A stretch of 64,000 nt of DNA from Sulfitobacter sp043557345 (GCF_043557345.1 NZ_JBIFFV010000001.1:62001-126000), one strand, 5' to 3'. Positions 51,365 through 60,549 are shown, counted from the first letter of the stretch. Notes: generated from the letters alone by a model not told the origin. A program made the numbers and translations.

Positions 51365-51757
51365 ATGCGCAGCTTTCTGATCCTCGCCGCCCTCAGCGCC
51401 CTGCCGCAATGCCAAGGCGATGAAACCGTCCGCGCCTATGGCGCGGGCGACAAGACTTGGCATCTGGTGGAGTTGGACGGCGAGCCCTTCGACGCCCGCG
51501 CGACCCTGACCTTCCCAGAGACCGGCAAGATCGCCGGGCAGGCCCCCTGCAACGCCTATAGCGCCGCGATGACGGTGCCCTACCCGTGGTTCGACACAGG
51601 CCATATCGCCGTCACCCGCCGCGCTTGCCCCGACCTTGCGGGCGAGACGGCGTTCTTGGATGCGCTGACAGAGGTGACCATTTCAGACGTGCTGGGCGAC
51701 ACGATGATCCTATCGGACGACAGCGGCGAACGTCTGGTTTTCAAAGCCGCCGACTAA
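51365..51757 (+). CDS. META domain-containing exported protein (HslJ-like)
   Basis: A 130-residue protein with a short hydrophobic N-terminus (MRSFLILAALSALPQCQGDE) consistent with a signal peptide; the cysteine after LPQ might be lipid-modified but the lipobox is not classical. The META domain follows: WHLVELDGEPFDARATLTFP and GQAPCNAYSAAMTVPYPWFD, with conserved Cys and Asn and VTRRACPDL. HslJ-like proteins are outer-envelope stress proteins of unclear role. AAAGGACAGCCC precedes the ATG. It follows mcd by 67 bases. The end overlaps the convergent recO by 17 bases. Confidence 0.82.
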   Translation: MRSFLILAALSALPQCQGDETVRAYGAGDKTWHLVELDGEPFDARATLTFPETGKIAGQAPCNAYSAAMTVPYPWFDTGHIAVTRRACPDLAGETAFLDALTEVTISDVLGDTMILSDDSGERLVFKAAD

Positions 51758-52463
51758 AGGCATCGACAAAGCGTGCGCGGGCTTCCGGCAGGGGTTTGCC
51801 GCCCAAGTCCCGCGCCAGATGCACGGTCAGGAAATGCCCCGTCGTCCGCAGCCCCTGCGCCACCTCAGCATCATTGCCCGCGCCGCCGCGCAGCACAGGC
51901 GGCAAAGGCAAAAGCCGGTCCGCCCACTCCCCCGCCCCCTTGGCCGAGACTGCGCGCCCGGTCTTGGGGGAGACATAGATCAGCCCCTCGGTCGCCCCTG
52001 TCACCGCACAGGCATCGAGGTCGAGCGCATAGCCCATTTCCTCCAGCAACCGCAGTTCCCACTTGAGGTAGGCCAGCGGCCAGACATCGCCCTGCCCCAA
52101 CATATCCAGCAGCGCCTCGGTCCGCTGGTAAAGCGCCGGATGAGGCTCGCGTTCGGGCAGGCAAAAGGCCAAGAGCGCGGTGACCGCATTCAGCCCCGCC
52201 AGCGCCAGACGGTCCTGCATCGCCACGGCGGCACGGCTGCGCAAAGGCTCGACGGTGAAGGCGCCGATGTGGTCCTCCAGCCGCGCGCGCCACGCCACGT
52301 CAAGCTGCGCACCAGGTTGTAGGCTGGGGGCGATCTTGCGGCTGGTGCCGCCACGGACGACGCCCGCGTGGCGTCCCTGAGCGGGGGTGAAAACCTCGAT
52401 GATGGCAGAGGTCTCGCCATGTCGCCGCGCGCTCAGCAGGATGCCCTGATCGCGCCATTCCAT
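51741..52463 (-). CDS. recO: DNA repair protein RecO
   Basis: A recombination mediator that works with RecR. The 240-residue protein starts MEWRDQGILLSARRHGETSA with an OB fold (about 1-80; VFTPAQGRHAGVVRGGTSRK), followed by a helical domain; a zinc-type cysteine cluster is reduced, with only CAVTGATEG visible. It ends the leftward block folK...era-recO. Its 5' end touches the DUF1491 gene stop (one shared base) and its 3' end overlaps the META gene by 17 bases. Confidence 0.93.
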   Translation of the reverse strand: MEWRDQGILLSARRHGETSAIIEVFTPAQGRHAGVVRGGTSRKIAPSLQPGAQLDVAWRARLEDHIGAFTVEPLRSRAAVAMQDRLALAGLNAVTALLAFCLPEREPHPALYQRTEALLDMLGQGDVWPLAYLKWELRLLEEMGYALDLDACAVTGATEGLIYVSPKTGRAVSAKGAGEWADRLLPLPPVLRGGAGNDAEVAQGLRTTGHFLTVHLARDLGGKPLPEARARFVDAFSRRL

Positions 52464-52792
52464 CAGGCGAACCCCGGCTCGTCCAGAAGGTGCCGGCCCT
52501 GACGGTCCTCGACCTCGATCACCCAGAGGTCCGGGTCGAAGCTGCGTTGGCGGGTGACCGTGGCATCGACCTCACCCTCGTCACCCGCGGCCAATTCGAC
52601 CCAACGGCGCGCGCCGCTCATCAAATCGAAAGACCGCTGGAACAGCACCGCGCGGCCATTGAGGGTGGAGAGTTTCACCAGCACCGCGCCGCCGGTGTCA
52701 TCGCCATGCGCGACAACGAAGGCGGGGATGTCCTGCAACCTGAGCCGCGCGAGATAGGCATCGACCCAGAAGCGCGCAGTCAGGCGGGCCAT
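52463..52792 (-). CDS. DUF1491 family protein
   Basis: A 109-residue alphaproteobacterial protein, function unknown. The conserved core is MARLTARFWVDAYLARLRLQ, then AVLVKLSTLNGRAVLFQRSF and DPDLWVIEVEDRQGRHLLDE. It lies between era (15 bases) and recO (overlapping by one base, stop/start), so it is read with the DNA-repair and RNA-processing operon. Confidence 0.85.
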   Translation of the reverse strand: MARLTARFWVDAYLARLRLQDIPAFVVAHGDDTGGAVLVKLSTLNGRAVLFQRSFDLMSGARRWVELAAGDEGEVDATVTRQRSFDPDLWVIEVEDRQGRHLLDEPGFA

Positions 52793-52807
52793 GGCAGACC
52801 TTTGGCG

Positions 52808-53716
52808 TCAGTCATTGCCATCTTTGAAATCCAGGCCCATCTCGGAATAGCGCTCGGCCTCTTCCAGCCAGTTGGCGCGGACCTTCACTTGCAAAAACAG
52901 ATGCACCTTGCGGCCAAGGAACTCTTCAAGCTCCTCGCGCGCGGCCTTGCCCACGGCCTTGATGGTCTCGCCGCGGTTGCCCAGCACGATGCCCTTGTGG
53001 CCGTCGCGCACGACATAGACCAACTGGTCGATCCGGGCGGAGCCGTCCTTGCGCTCTTCCCAGTTCTCGGTTTCGACCGTGAGCTGGTAGGGCAGTTCCT
53101 GATGCAGGCGCAGGGTCAGCTTCTCGCGCGTGATCTCGGCGGCGATGTTGCGCATCGGCAGGTCGGCGATCTGGTCTTCGGGATAGAGCCACGGGCCTTC
53201 CGGCACCTCGCCCGCCAGCCATTCGCGCAGCGTGTCGGTGCCATGACCGCGCTCGGCGGAGATCATGAAGGTCTCGGCAAACTCAAACCGCTGGTTCATC
53301 TTCTCGGCCAGCCCCAACAGCACCGGCGCCTCGACCCGGTCGATCTTGTTGATCGCCAGCGCCACCCGGCGGCCCTTGGCGATGTTGCCAAGCTCTTCGA
53401 GGATGCGTTCCACGCCTTCGGTCACGCCGCGGTGCGCCTCGATCAGCAGCACGATCACATCGGCATCCGCCGCGCCACCCCAGGCGGCGGCGACCATGGC
53501 GCGGTCCAGACGGCGGCGGGGCTGGAAGAGGCCCGGCGTGTCGACGAAGACCAATTGCGCATTGCCCTCCATCGCCACGCCGCGAATGCGGGCGCGGGTG
53601 GTCTGCACCTTATGCGTCACGATCGAGACCTTGGCCCCGACCATGCGGTTCAGCAGGGTGGATTTGCCCGCGTTGGGCTCTCCGATCAGGGCGACGAATC
53701 CGGCACGGGTGGTCAT
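52808..53716 (-). CDS. era: GTPase Era
   Basis: A GTPase needed for 30S maturation that binds 16S rRNA near its 3' end. The 302-residue protein has G1 in IGEPNAGKSTLLNRMVGAKV, G3 in VFVDTPGLFQPRRRLD, G4 in AINKIDRVE, and a C-terminal KH domain (about 215-285; RDGHKGIVLGNRGETIKAVG). The ATG at 53716 overlaps the rnc stop as ATGA. Confidence 0.96.
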   Translation of the reverse strand: MTTRAGFVALIGEPNAGKSTLLNRMVGAKVSIVTHKVQTTRARIRGVAMEGNAQLVFVDTPGLFQPRRRLDRAMVAAAWGGAADADVIVLLIEAHRGVTEGVERILEELGNIAKGRRVALAINKIDRVEAPVLLGLAEKMNQRFEFAETFMISAERGHGTDTLREWLAGEVPEGPWLYPEDQIADLPMRNIAAEITREKLTLRLHQELPYQLTVETENWEERKDGSARIDQLVYVVRDGHKGIVLGNRGETIKAVGKAAREELEEFLGRKVHLFLQVKVRANWLEEAERYSEMGLDFKDGND

Positions 53717-54399
53717 GTGTTGCTCTCCAATTGCCGCAGCAGCGTGCTGGCGGCGGCCTGTTCGGCGGCGCGTTTCGAGGGCGCGGTGGCGGCCGCCTCG
53801 GCCCCGTTGTCCAGCCGCGCGGTAATGGTAAAGACAGGCGCGTGATCCGGCCCGCTGCGGCCGGTCTGCACGTAGCGCGGCGGGTTCAGCCCGCGCGCCT
53901 GCGCCCATTCCTGCAAAGCGGTCTTGGCGTCGCGCGCATCTTCCTTAACGGTCTTCAGCCGGTCGCCCCAAAGCCGCAACACCAGTTCCTTGGCCGCCTC
54001 GAAGCCCCCGTCGAGGTAGACCGCCGCGATCACCGCCTCGATGGCGTCGCCCAGAAGCGCCTGCTTGCGCCGCCCGCCCGAGATCATCTCAGACCGACCG
54101 AGCTTGAGCACCTTGCCCAGATCAATCTCACGCGCCACATCGGCGCAGGTTTCCTTGCGCACCAATGCGTTGAAACGCGGGGCCAACTGCCCCTCGGTGG
54201 CACCGGGATCAAGCGCCAGCAGCGCTTCGGCCATGACGAGCCCCAGCACCCGGTCGCCCAGAAACTCCAACCGCTGGTTGTCGTCGCGGTTGGCCGAGGA
54301 CATGGAGGCATGGGTCACCGCGCGCACCAGCAGCTCCGGCTTGGCAAAATGGTGGCCAATCCGTGTCTCGAAGGCTTTGAGGTCTCCGCTCAGTTTCAT
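53713..54399 (-). CDS. rnc: Ribonuclease III
   Basis: Cleaves double-stranded RNA in rRNA and mRNA processing. The 228-residue protein has the RNase III signature NQRLEFLGDRVLGLVMAEAL (catalytic Glu and Asp) with the second metal site Asp and Glu in LLGDAIEAVIAAVYLDGGFE, and a C-terminal double-stranded RNA-binding domain (about 155-225). Start ATG at 54399 is fixed by an ATGA overlap with lepB; its stop overlaps era in the same way. Confidence 0.96.
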   Translation of the reverse strand: MKLSGDLKAFETRIGHHFAKPELLVRAVTHASMSSANRDDNQRLEFLGDRVLGLVMAEALLALDPGATEGQLAPRFNALVRKETCADVAREIDLGKVLKLGRSEMISGGRRKQALLGDAIEAVIAAVYLDGGFEAAKELVLRLWGDRLKTVKEDARDAKTALQEWAQARGLNPPRYVQTGRSGPDHAPVFTITARLDNGAEAAATAPSKRAAEQAAASTLLRQLESNT

Positions 54400-55232
54400 C
54401 TGACTGCTTCGAAGAAGCGATCGCCGCGCCATGTCCAGAAGAACAGCATCGAACGCCCGGCAGAGCTGAACATGATGCGATCCGCGCGGCCAATGAGGTT
54501 TTCAAAGGGCACGAAACCCACACCCCCGGCGCGCTGCGCCAAGCGGCTGTCGGCAGAGTTGTCGCGGTTGTCGCCCATGAAGAAGTAATGCCCCTCGGGC
54601 ACGGTGTAGACGCCCGTGTTGTCCGACTGCTGATTGGTGATGTTCAGGGTCGGGTAGGACACGCCATTGGGCAGGGTTTCAATCTGGCGGCTTTTCACGC
54701 AGGCCGCCCCCTGGCCCACGGGGCCGTTCTCACAGCGCGGGCGCAGTTGTTGCGGGCCTTGCGGGGCCATGACCTCTTCGAAAGTGCCCGCATCTTCGAC
54801 CTTAACCGGGGTGCCGTTCAGGCTGATGACACCGTTTTTGATCTGCACTTTGTCCCCCGGCAGGCCAATCAGGCGCTTGATATAGTCGCGGCCCGAGACA
54901 GGGTGACGGAAGACCACCACATCGCCGCGCTCTGGCTCAGAGCCGAAAAGACGCTCGTTATCGCCATCAAAGACACCGCAGACATCCTTGGCGTCAATCT
55001 CGATCCCGACACCGGGCAGCATCAGGCTGGGGCATGAGGCATAGGAATAGCCGTAGGCCATCTTGTTCACGAAGAGGAAATCACCGATCAGCAGCGTCTC
55101 TTTCATGGAGCCGGAGGGGATCCAGAAGGGCTGGAAGAACAGGGTCCGAAAGACACCGGCGATCAGCAGCGCCCAGAAGATTGTCTTGATGGTTTCGACA
55201 AAGGCGTTGCCGGTTTTTTCCTTAGCAGCCAT
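54396..55232 (-). CDS. lepB: Signal peptidase I
   Basis: Removes signal peptides from exported proteins at the outer face of the inner membrane. The 278-residue protein has one N-terminal membrane helix (TIFWALLIAGVFRTLFFQPF), the catalytic Ser in IPSGSMKETLLIGDF (about 41) and the general base Lys in DYIKRLIGLPGDKVQI (about 118), and the box E region GHYFFMGDNRDNSADSR. Four cysteines in the periplasmic part (SCPS, DVCG, RCEN, ACVK) may form disulphides. Next to rnc (ATGA overlap). Confidence 0.96.
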   Translation of the reverse strand: MAAKEKTGNAFVETIKTIFWALLIAGVFRTLFFQPFWIPSGSMKETLLIGDFLFVNKMAYGYSYASCPSLMLPGVGIEIDAKDVCGVFDGDNERLFGSEPERGDVVVFRHPVSGRDYIKRLIGLPGDKVQIKNGVISLNGTPVKVEDAGTFEEVMAPQGPQQLRPRCENGPVGQGAACVKSRQIETLPNGVSYPTLNITNQQSDNTGVYTVPEGHYFFMGDNRDNSADSRLAQRAGGVGFVPFENLIGRADRIMFSSAGRSMLFFWTWRGDRFFEAVR

Positions 55233-55354
55233 GCGGCGCTCCTGACATATCGATTTGGGGTTACATGCGGGGCCGTGCGGGCCAAGTCAAGTGACGCGGG
55301 GCCGGATCGGCCTGCACCGCGTGCATATGACGCGAAACGGCGGCGCAGGCCACC

Positions 55355-55768
55355 CTAACGGACCGGATCGGCAAGAGGGCGCGCTTCGATCACCACGAAA
55401 GCCTGCGCCCAAGGGTGATCGTCGGTCAGGGTGACATGGATGATCGCCTCATGCCCCGGCGGGGTCATCGCGGCGAGACGGTCGGCGGCCCAACCGGTCA
55501 CCTCCATCACGGGTTGGCCGGTGCGCAGATTGCTGACCGCCATGTCGCGCCATGCAATGCCCATGCGCAGCCCGGTGCCAAGCGCCTTTGAGCAGGCCTC
55601 TTTCGCGGCCCAGCGTTTGGCATAGGTGCCCGCCACATCGCGCCGCCGCTCGGCCTTGCGTTGCTCGACCTCGGTGAACACCCGATTGCGAAACCGGTCG
55701 CCGAAACGATCGAGCGTGGCTTGGATACGCTCGATATTTGCCAGATCAGTACCGATGCCGAGGATCAT
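55355..55768 (-). CDS. acpS: Holo-[acyl-carrier-protein] synthase
   Basis: Transfers 4'-phosphopantetheine from CoA to ACP. The 137-residue protein starts MILGIGTDLANIERIQATLD, with the Mg-binding Asp, and contains RWAAKEACSKALGTG (the conserved WAAKEA motif). The ATG at 55768 begins the conserved first strand; upstream frame to 55825 is extra. Followed by lepB after 122 bases. In relatives it directly follows pdxJ; here a PA2169-family gene lies between. Confidence 0.93.
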   Translation of the reverse strand: MILGIGTDLANIERIQATLDRFGDRFRNRVFTEVEQRKAERRRDVAGTYAKRWAAKEACSKALGTGLRMGIAWRDMAVSNLRTGQPVMEVTGWAADRLAAMTPPGHEAIIHVTLTDDHPWAQAFVVIEARPLADPVR

Positions 55769-55862
55769 TGAGTGCCATTCTTGCCGCGAGACGGGGCCGA
55801 TGGCCCTTTGCCCACAGTAGATCACGCGGCGTAAGCGAGGAAAAGCGGCAATCCAACGCGAA

Positions 55863-55892
55863 AACGCCGCCCCGCTGAGGCGGGACGGCGTT
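55863..55892 (-). terminator. Rho-independent terminator after the PA2169 family gene
   Basis: AACGCCG-(C)-CCCGC pairs with GCGGG-(A)-CGGCGTT, and on the minus strand ends in TTTTCG, so the PA2169-family transcript stops before acpS. Confidence 0.75.
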
Positions 55893-55916
55893 CAAACGCG
55901 CGGCAAAGCGCGGCGC

Positions 55917-56360
55917 TTAGGCTGCGGCGTGGCGGGCCTTCTGGGCTTTCGCCTCGTCGATGGCGCGCTGAACGGCGGCGCGCTGTTCGGTCAGGAACTC
56001 ATAGCCGGGGCGGCCAGCCGTGGCTTTGATCGCGTCGTCGTAGTTTTCGACCAGAGCGGATTCGCCATTGACGATCTCGTCATAGACCGCCTCGTCATCC
56101 CCGGTCACCGCGTCGCGCAGTTTCAGCCATCCACGGTGGGCTGCTGCGGCGGCGGAGCCTTCTTCCGAGACATCGACGCCATCGGCGCCAAGCTGGCGGT
56201 GCAATTCTGTATGGAACTTCTCGCGTTCCGCGATGCGCTGGTCGAAGAAGCCGACGAAAGCCGCCTCATCCGAAACCTGCTTGCGGGATTCACGATAGCC
56301 GTCGCGGCTGTCGATCAGGCGGGTGTGCAGTTTCTTCAGTGTGTCGATATGGTCGCTCAT
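55917..56360 (-). CDS. PA2169 family four-helix-bundle protein
   Basis: A 147-residue helical bundle (DUF2383-type, ferritin-like fold) of unknown function, probably stress-related. It begins MSDHIDTLKKLHTRLIDSRD and repeats a pattern of long amphipathic helices with Glu, His and Asp (AEREKFHTELHRQLG, GDDEAVYDEIVNGESALVEN), ending with an Ala/Lys-rich tail. GGAGGCACC precedes the ATG at 56360. It interrupts the usual pdxJ-acpS neighbourhood and has its own terminator, so it is an independent unit. Confidence 0.8.
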   Translation of the reverse strand: MSDHIDTLKKLHTRLIDSRDGYRESRKQVSDEAAFVGFFDQRIAEREKFHTELHRQLGADGVDVSEEGSAAAAAHRGWLKLRDAVTGDDEAVYDEIVNGESALVENYDDAIKATAGRPGYEFLTEQRAAVQRAIDEAKAQKARHAAA

Positions 56361-56473
56361 TGGTGCCTCCTTAGGTTTGTTAACCAGTCTGGCGGCCCAA
56401 CGCAGTCAAAGCCGCTTTAGGTCCAGAGGGAGGCACCCTTTGAGAGATTTTCCGCCACCGGCGGGGGCCGCGC

Positions 56474-57226
56474 TCAGCCCTCGCGGGCCTCATCCATCAG
56501 GCGGCGCATCTCGGAAATCGCGGGTTCCAACCCGAGAAAGATCGCCTCTCCGATCAGGAAATGCCCGATGTTAAGTTCACGCACCTCGGGGAAAGCGGCG
56601 ATCGGAGTGACGGTGTCATAGGTCAGCCCGTGGCCCGCGTGCACCTCAAGCCCGAGAGAGGCGGCGAAACGCGACATTTCGCGCAGCTTGTTAAGCTCGA
56701 CATCCGCCTCATCCCAACGGCCCTCGGCGAAGGCATCGCAATAGGCGCCGGTGTGCAATTCGATCACCTCTGCGCCGATGCGGTTGGCGGCTTCGATCTG
56801 TGCACGCTCGGCTGCGATGAAGATCGACACCCGGCTGCCCGCCTCGCGCAGGGGCGCGATGAAATGGGCCAGCTTGTTCTCCTCCCGCGCGACTTCCAGC
56901 CCGCCCTCGGTGGTCCGCTCTTCGCGCTTTTCGGGCACGATGCAGACAGCGTGGGGCTTGTGGCGCAGGGCGATCTTTTGCATCTCCTCCGTCGCGGCCA
57001 TCTCGAAGTTGAGCGGGACCGACAACACCTCCATCAAACCTTCGATATCGGCGTCGGAGATATGCCGCCGGTCTTCGCGCAGATGCGCGGTGATGCCATC
57101 GGCCCCGGCCTTTTCCGCGATCTTGGCCGCGCGCAGCGGGTCGGGATAGGCGCCGCCCCGCGCGTTGCGCACAGTTGCCACATGGTCAATATTCACGCCC
57201 AATCTCAGCTTTGGTTGATCCGCCAT
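56474..57226 (-). CDS. pdxJ: Pyridoxine 5'-phosphate synthase
   Basis: Condenses 1-deoxyxylulose 5-phosphate with aminoacetone phosphate in vitamin B6 synthesis. The 250-residue TIM barrel starts MADQPKLRLGVNIDHVATVR, then ARGGAYPDPLRAAKIAEKAG, GITAHLREDRRHI (catalytic region) and ends with LNIGHFLIGEAIFLGLEPAI. The catalytic His in VNIDHVATVRN and Glu in NFEMAATEE are in place. The ATG at 57226 has CAAGGGGAATC upstream. Confidence 0.95.
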   Translation of the reverse strand: MADQPKLRLGVNIDHVATVRNARGGAYPDPLRAAKIAEKAGADGITAHLREDRRHISDADIEGLMEVLSVPLNFEMAATEEMQKIALRHKPHAVCIVPEKREERTTEGGLEVAREENKLAHFIAPLREAGSRVSIFIAAERAQIEAANRIGAEVIELHTGAYCDAFAEGRWDEADVELNKLREMSRFAASLGLEVHAGHGLTYDTVTPIAAFPEVRELNIGHFLIGEAIFLGLEPAISEMRRLMDEAREG

Positions 57227-57326
57227 CTCGATTCCCCTTGCATCTCTTGCCCCGACCATAGGTCGGAACTTTCGCCAACCCCATAGGGGGAAGCGGTTTT
57301 TCCCGAAAATTGATGGCGCGACAGGA

Positions 57327-57983
57327 TCAGTCGGCGTGGCGCTTGGCGTCGGCCTTTTGCGCGGCCTTATGTTTGAGCGCCTCGAACTTGGCTTTGATCA
57401 TGCCGCGCCGCCGCTTTTGATAGGCGCGCAGCACCGGGACCGAGATGTAATAGGCGATGGAGGCGCAGATTATTCCCGGCAGGATGCCCCCGATCAGATA
57501 GGGATAAAAGACCTGATGGAAAAACACCGTCAGCCCGGTCCAATCCATCTGGGTATCGGTAAAGATCGCGACGAAATTCTCTTGCAGATCGCGCCCGGCG
57601 TCGAGAAACTTCCCCCCGAACGAGCGGTGCGCCGTCGGTGCCACGGGCGCGCCGAGGATCCAATGCCCGGTTTGCAGGGCCGCGATGCCAATGGGCACAT
57701 AGGTCAGCGGGTTGCCAAAAAAGGTGGCCATCAGCGCGGCAAGAATATTGCCGCGCATCACCCGCGCGATCAGCGCGGCCACGATGAAGTGCAGGCCGTA
57801 GAAGGGCGTGAAGGTGGTAAAGACCCCGGCCCAGATGCCGCGCGCAATGCGCTCGGGGCTGTCGGGCAGCCGCCGCATCCGGTGTTTGACATAGTGAAAC
57901 GCACGCGTCCAACCGCCGCGCGGCCACAGAAACTCGGCCAGCGCGCGCAGGGTCGGTTTCGGATCGCGGCGTTTGAAAATCAA
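57327..57983 (-). CDS. DUF2062 domain membrane protein
   Basis: A 218-residue membrane protein of the DUF2062 family, function unknown. After a basic N-terminus (FKRRDPKPTLRALAEFLWPR) comes the conserved ARGIWAGVFTTFTPFYGLHF and about three hydrophobic helices (about 58-78, 88-105, 160-180). The C-terminal 35 residues are strongly basic (KRRRGMIKAKFEALKHKAAQ). It lies between pdxJ and rsh on the same strand, 37 bases after rsh. Confidence 0.8.
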   Translation of the reverse strand: MIFKRRDPKPTLRALAEFLWPRGGWTRAFHYVKHRMRRLPDSPERIARGIWAGVFTTFTPFYGLHFIVAALIARVMRGNILAALMATFFGNPLTYVPIGIAALQTGHWILGAPVAPTAHRSFGGKFLDAGRDLQENFVAIFTDTQMDWTGLTVFFHQVFYPYLIGGILPGIICASIAYYISVPVLRAYQKRRRGMIKAKFEALKHKAAQKADAKRHAD

Positions 57984-58020
57984 GTCTCAGGTCCAGTATC
58001 GGCGTTTCGTCTGCGCAGGG

Positions 58021-60159
58021 TCAGGCGGTCTTTCCCATGCTCATATTGCGGTGCCTGCTGACATCGGCGACCTCACTCTCGGCTTCGAGCGTGGACATCA
58101 GCGAATGCAGGTGACTTACGTCTCTGAGATCCACATAGACCACCAGCCGGTAAAAGTCAGGCTTGCGCTCCACAAACTCAAGATCCGAAATATTGGCCGA
58201 GGCTTCGCCGATCAAGGTGCAGACCCGCCCAAGTACGCCCGCGCCATTGCCGATGGTGATGTCCAAGGCGCAGGTATAGACCGCCGGGTGGCTGCCATCG
58301 TGCCAACGCAGATCGAGCCAGCGTTCGGGCTGGTCTTCGTATTCCGACAGGCGGTCGCAGTCGATCGAATGAACGGTCACGCCCTTGCCGCGGAAGGTGA
58401 TGCCGACGATCCGCTCACCGGGCAGCGGGGTGCAGCAGGGGGCGCGGTCAAAGCTCTGCCCCGGCTCAAGCCCGACGACCGCGCGGCGCACGTCGATCTG
58501 TTCGCCCTTTTGCGGGGCAAGGTCGGGATAGACGCATTCCACCACTTCGCGGCCCGTGAGTTCGGAACTGCCAAGCCGCGCAAGCACCTCGTCGGGGCCA
58601 TTGAGCCGCATGTTCTTGGCCACGGTATGCAGCACCTTATCGGTGGCCTTTTTGCCAACCTGCGCAAAGGCCGAGCGCGCCAATTCGCGGCCCAGTTTGA
58701 TAAAGCGTTCGCGGTCAACCTCGCGCAGGGACCGCCGGATCGCGGACTTGGCCTTGCCCGTGGTGGCAATGTCGAGCCATGTCACCTGCGGCGTCTGACC
58801 CTGCGCGGTGGTGATCTCAATCGACTGGCCGTTCTTGATCCGGGTCCAAAGCGGCACGCGCATCCCGTCGACCTTGGCCCCCACACAGGCATTGCCGATC
58901 CGGGTGTGGATCGCATAGGCGAAATCAATCGGCGTGGCGCCGCGCGGCAGTTTCACCACGTCACCTTTGGGCGTGAAGCAAAAGACCTGATCGGCGTACA
59001 TCTCAAGCTTTACCGCTTCGAGGAAATCTTCGTGATCGGTCTCGGCGTCGAACTGCTCGGTCAGCTGGCTGATCCACTTGGCGGGATCGACGGCAAAGGG
59101 GTTTCGGCTGCGCACACCGTCGCGGTAGGACCAATGCGCGGCGACGCCGGTCTCGGCCACATCATGCATCTGGCGGGTACGGATCTGCACCTCGACCCGC
59201 TTGCCGTCGCGGCCTGAAACGGTGGTGTGAATGCTGCGATAGCCGTTGGTCTTGGGCTGGCTGATGTAATCCTTAAACCGCCCCGGCACCGCCCGCCAGC
59301 GGCGGTGAATCGCCCCGAGGGTGCGGTAGCAGTCTTCCTCAGAGGCGGTGATGACCCGAAAGCCGTAGATGTCGGACAGGCGCGAGAAGCTTTGCTCCTT
59401 CTCCTCCATCTTGCGCCAGATCGAATAGGGTTTCTTGGCCCGGCCAAAAACCTCGGCTTCGATATCGGCCTTCTCCAACTCCACCCGCATGTCGCCGGTG
59501 ATGCGCTGGATCACATCGCCGGTGTCGCGTTGCAGGGTGATGAAACGGCGAATGATGGAGGCGCGCGCCTCGGGGTTGAGCACCCGAAAGGCGAGGTCTT
59601 CGAGTTCTTCGCGCATCCACTGCATGCCCATACGGCCCGCCAACGGCGCGTAGATGTCCATCGTCTCCCGCGCCTTTTTGATCTGCTTGTCCGGGCGCAT
59701 GGATTTGATCGTGCGCATGTTGTGCAAACGGTCGGCGAGTTTGACGAGGATGACGCGCAAGTCCTTGGACATCGCCATGAAAAGCTTGCGGAAATTCTCG
59801 GCCTGTTTGGTCTCGGTCGAGTTCAGCTGAAGGTTGGTCAGCTTGGTGACACCATCGACCAATTCCGCCACTTCGCCGCCAAAGAGGCTTTGCACCTCGG
59901 CATAAGACGCTTTGGTGTCTTCAATGGTGTCGTGCAGAAGAGCGGTGATGATCGTCGCATCGTCAAGCTGCTGCTCCGTGAGGATCGCGGCGACAGCGAC
60001 GGGATGGGTGAAATAGGGCTCACCGGAATGACGAAACTGCCCCTCATGCATCCGCGCCCCATAGTCGAAAGCGGCGCGGATCAAGGGTTCGTTGGTACGC
60101 GGATTGTAGCCTTGAACGAGAGCGATCAGGTCGTCGGCAGTAATGTCGGCGCTGTTCAT
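58021..60159 (-). CDS. Bifunctional (p)ppGpp synthetase/hydrolase (RSH, SpoT/RelA type)
   Basis: Controls the stringent response through (p)ppGpp. The 712-residue protein has an HD hydrolase domain (about 30-185; HSGEPYFTHPVAVAA, LLHDTIEDTKASY with the HD pair), a synthetase domain (about 235-355; RFKDYISQPKTNGYRSIHTT with the RxKD-like region), TGS (about 385-445), helical and zinc-finger parts, and a C-terminal ACT domain (from about 635). Both catalytic domains look intact, as expected for the single RSH of alphaproteobacteria. Located directly after rpoZ. Confidence 0.95.
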   Translation of the reverse strand: MNSADITADDLIALVQGYNPRTNEPLIRAAFDYGARMHEGQFRHSGEPYFTHPVAVAAILTEQQLDDATIITALLHDTIEDTKASYAEVQSLFGGEVAELVDGVTKLTNLQLNSTETKQAENFRKLFMAMSKDLRVILVKLADRLHNMRTIKSMRPDKQIKKARETMDIYAPLAGRMGMQWMREELEDLAFRVLNPEARASIIRRFITLQRDTGDVIQRITGDMRVELEKADIEAEVFGRAKKPYSIWRKMEEKEQSFSRLSDIYGFRVITASEEDCYRTLGAIHRRWRAVPGRFKDYISQPKTNGYRSIHTTVSGRDGKRVEVQIRTRQMHDVAETGVAAHWSYRDGVRSRNPFAVDPAKWISQLTEQFDAETDHEDFLEAVKLEMYADQVFCFTPKGDVVKLPRGATPIDFAYAIHTRIGNACVGAKVDGMRVPLWTRIKNGQSIEITTAQGQTPQVTWLDIATTGKAKSAIRRSLREVDRERFIKLGRELARSAFAQVGKKATDKVLHTVAKNMRLNGPDEVLARLGSSELTGREVVECVYPDLAPQKGEQIDVRRAVVGLEPGQSFDRAPCCTPLPGERIVGITFRGKGVTVHSIDCDRLSEYEDQPERWLDLRWHDGSHPAVYTCALDITIGNGAGVLGRVCTLIGEASANISDLEFVERKPDFYRLVVYVDLRDVSHLHSLMSTLEAESEVADVSRHRNMSMGKTA

Positions 60160-60195
60160 GCCATCTGCCTCATAGCCCCGGCCGGGGCGCGGGGG

Positions 60196-60549
60196 TTAGC
60201 CCTGCCCCTGTGCGGCCATCAACTGGCGCAGCAACATTTCTTCGGACATGCTGTCTTCTTCGGGCTTGTCCTCTTCGGCACCCATCAGAAGCGCCATGGC
60301 GTCTTCTTCGGGCTCATCGACTTCGATCTGGCTTTGGTTGCTTTCGATCAGCCGCTCGCGCAGGTCATCGGCCGACTGTGTTTCTTCGGCGATTTCGCGC
60401 AAGGAAACGACGGGGTTCTTGTCGTTGTCACGGTCAACGGTCAGCTGCGATCCGGCAGAGATCTCTCGGGCACGATGCGCGGCCAGCATGACGAGTTCGA
60501 AACGGTTCGGAACCTTATCCACACAATCTTCGACGGTGACGCGGGCCAT
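60196..60549 (-). CDS. rpoZ: RNA polymerase omega subunit
   Basis: Promotes assembly of beta-prime and links RNA polymerase to ppGpp. The 117-residue protein starts MARVTVEDCVDKVPNRFELV and continues MLAAHRAREISAGSQLTVDR with the expected omega core, followed by an acidic C-terminal tail (about 60-100, Glu/Asp-rich). GGAGGCTTC lies before the ATG. It is 36 bases upstream of rsh, an order common to many proteobacteria. Confidence 0.95.
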   Translation of the reverse strand: MARVTVEDCVDKVPNRFELVMLAAHRAREISAGSQLTVDRDNDKNPVVSLREIAEETQSADDLRERLIESNQSQIEVDEPEEDAMALLMGAEEDKPEEDSMSEEMLLRQLMAAQGQG

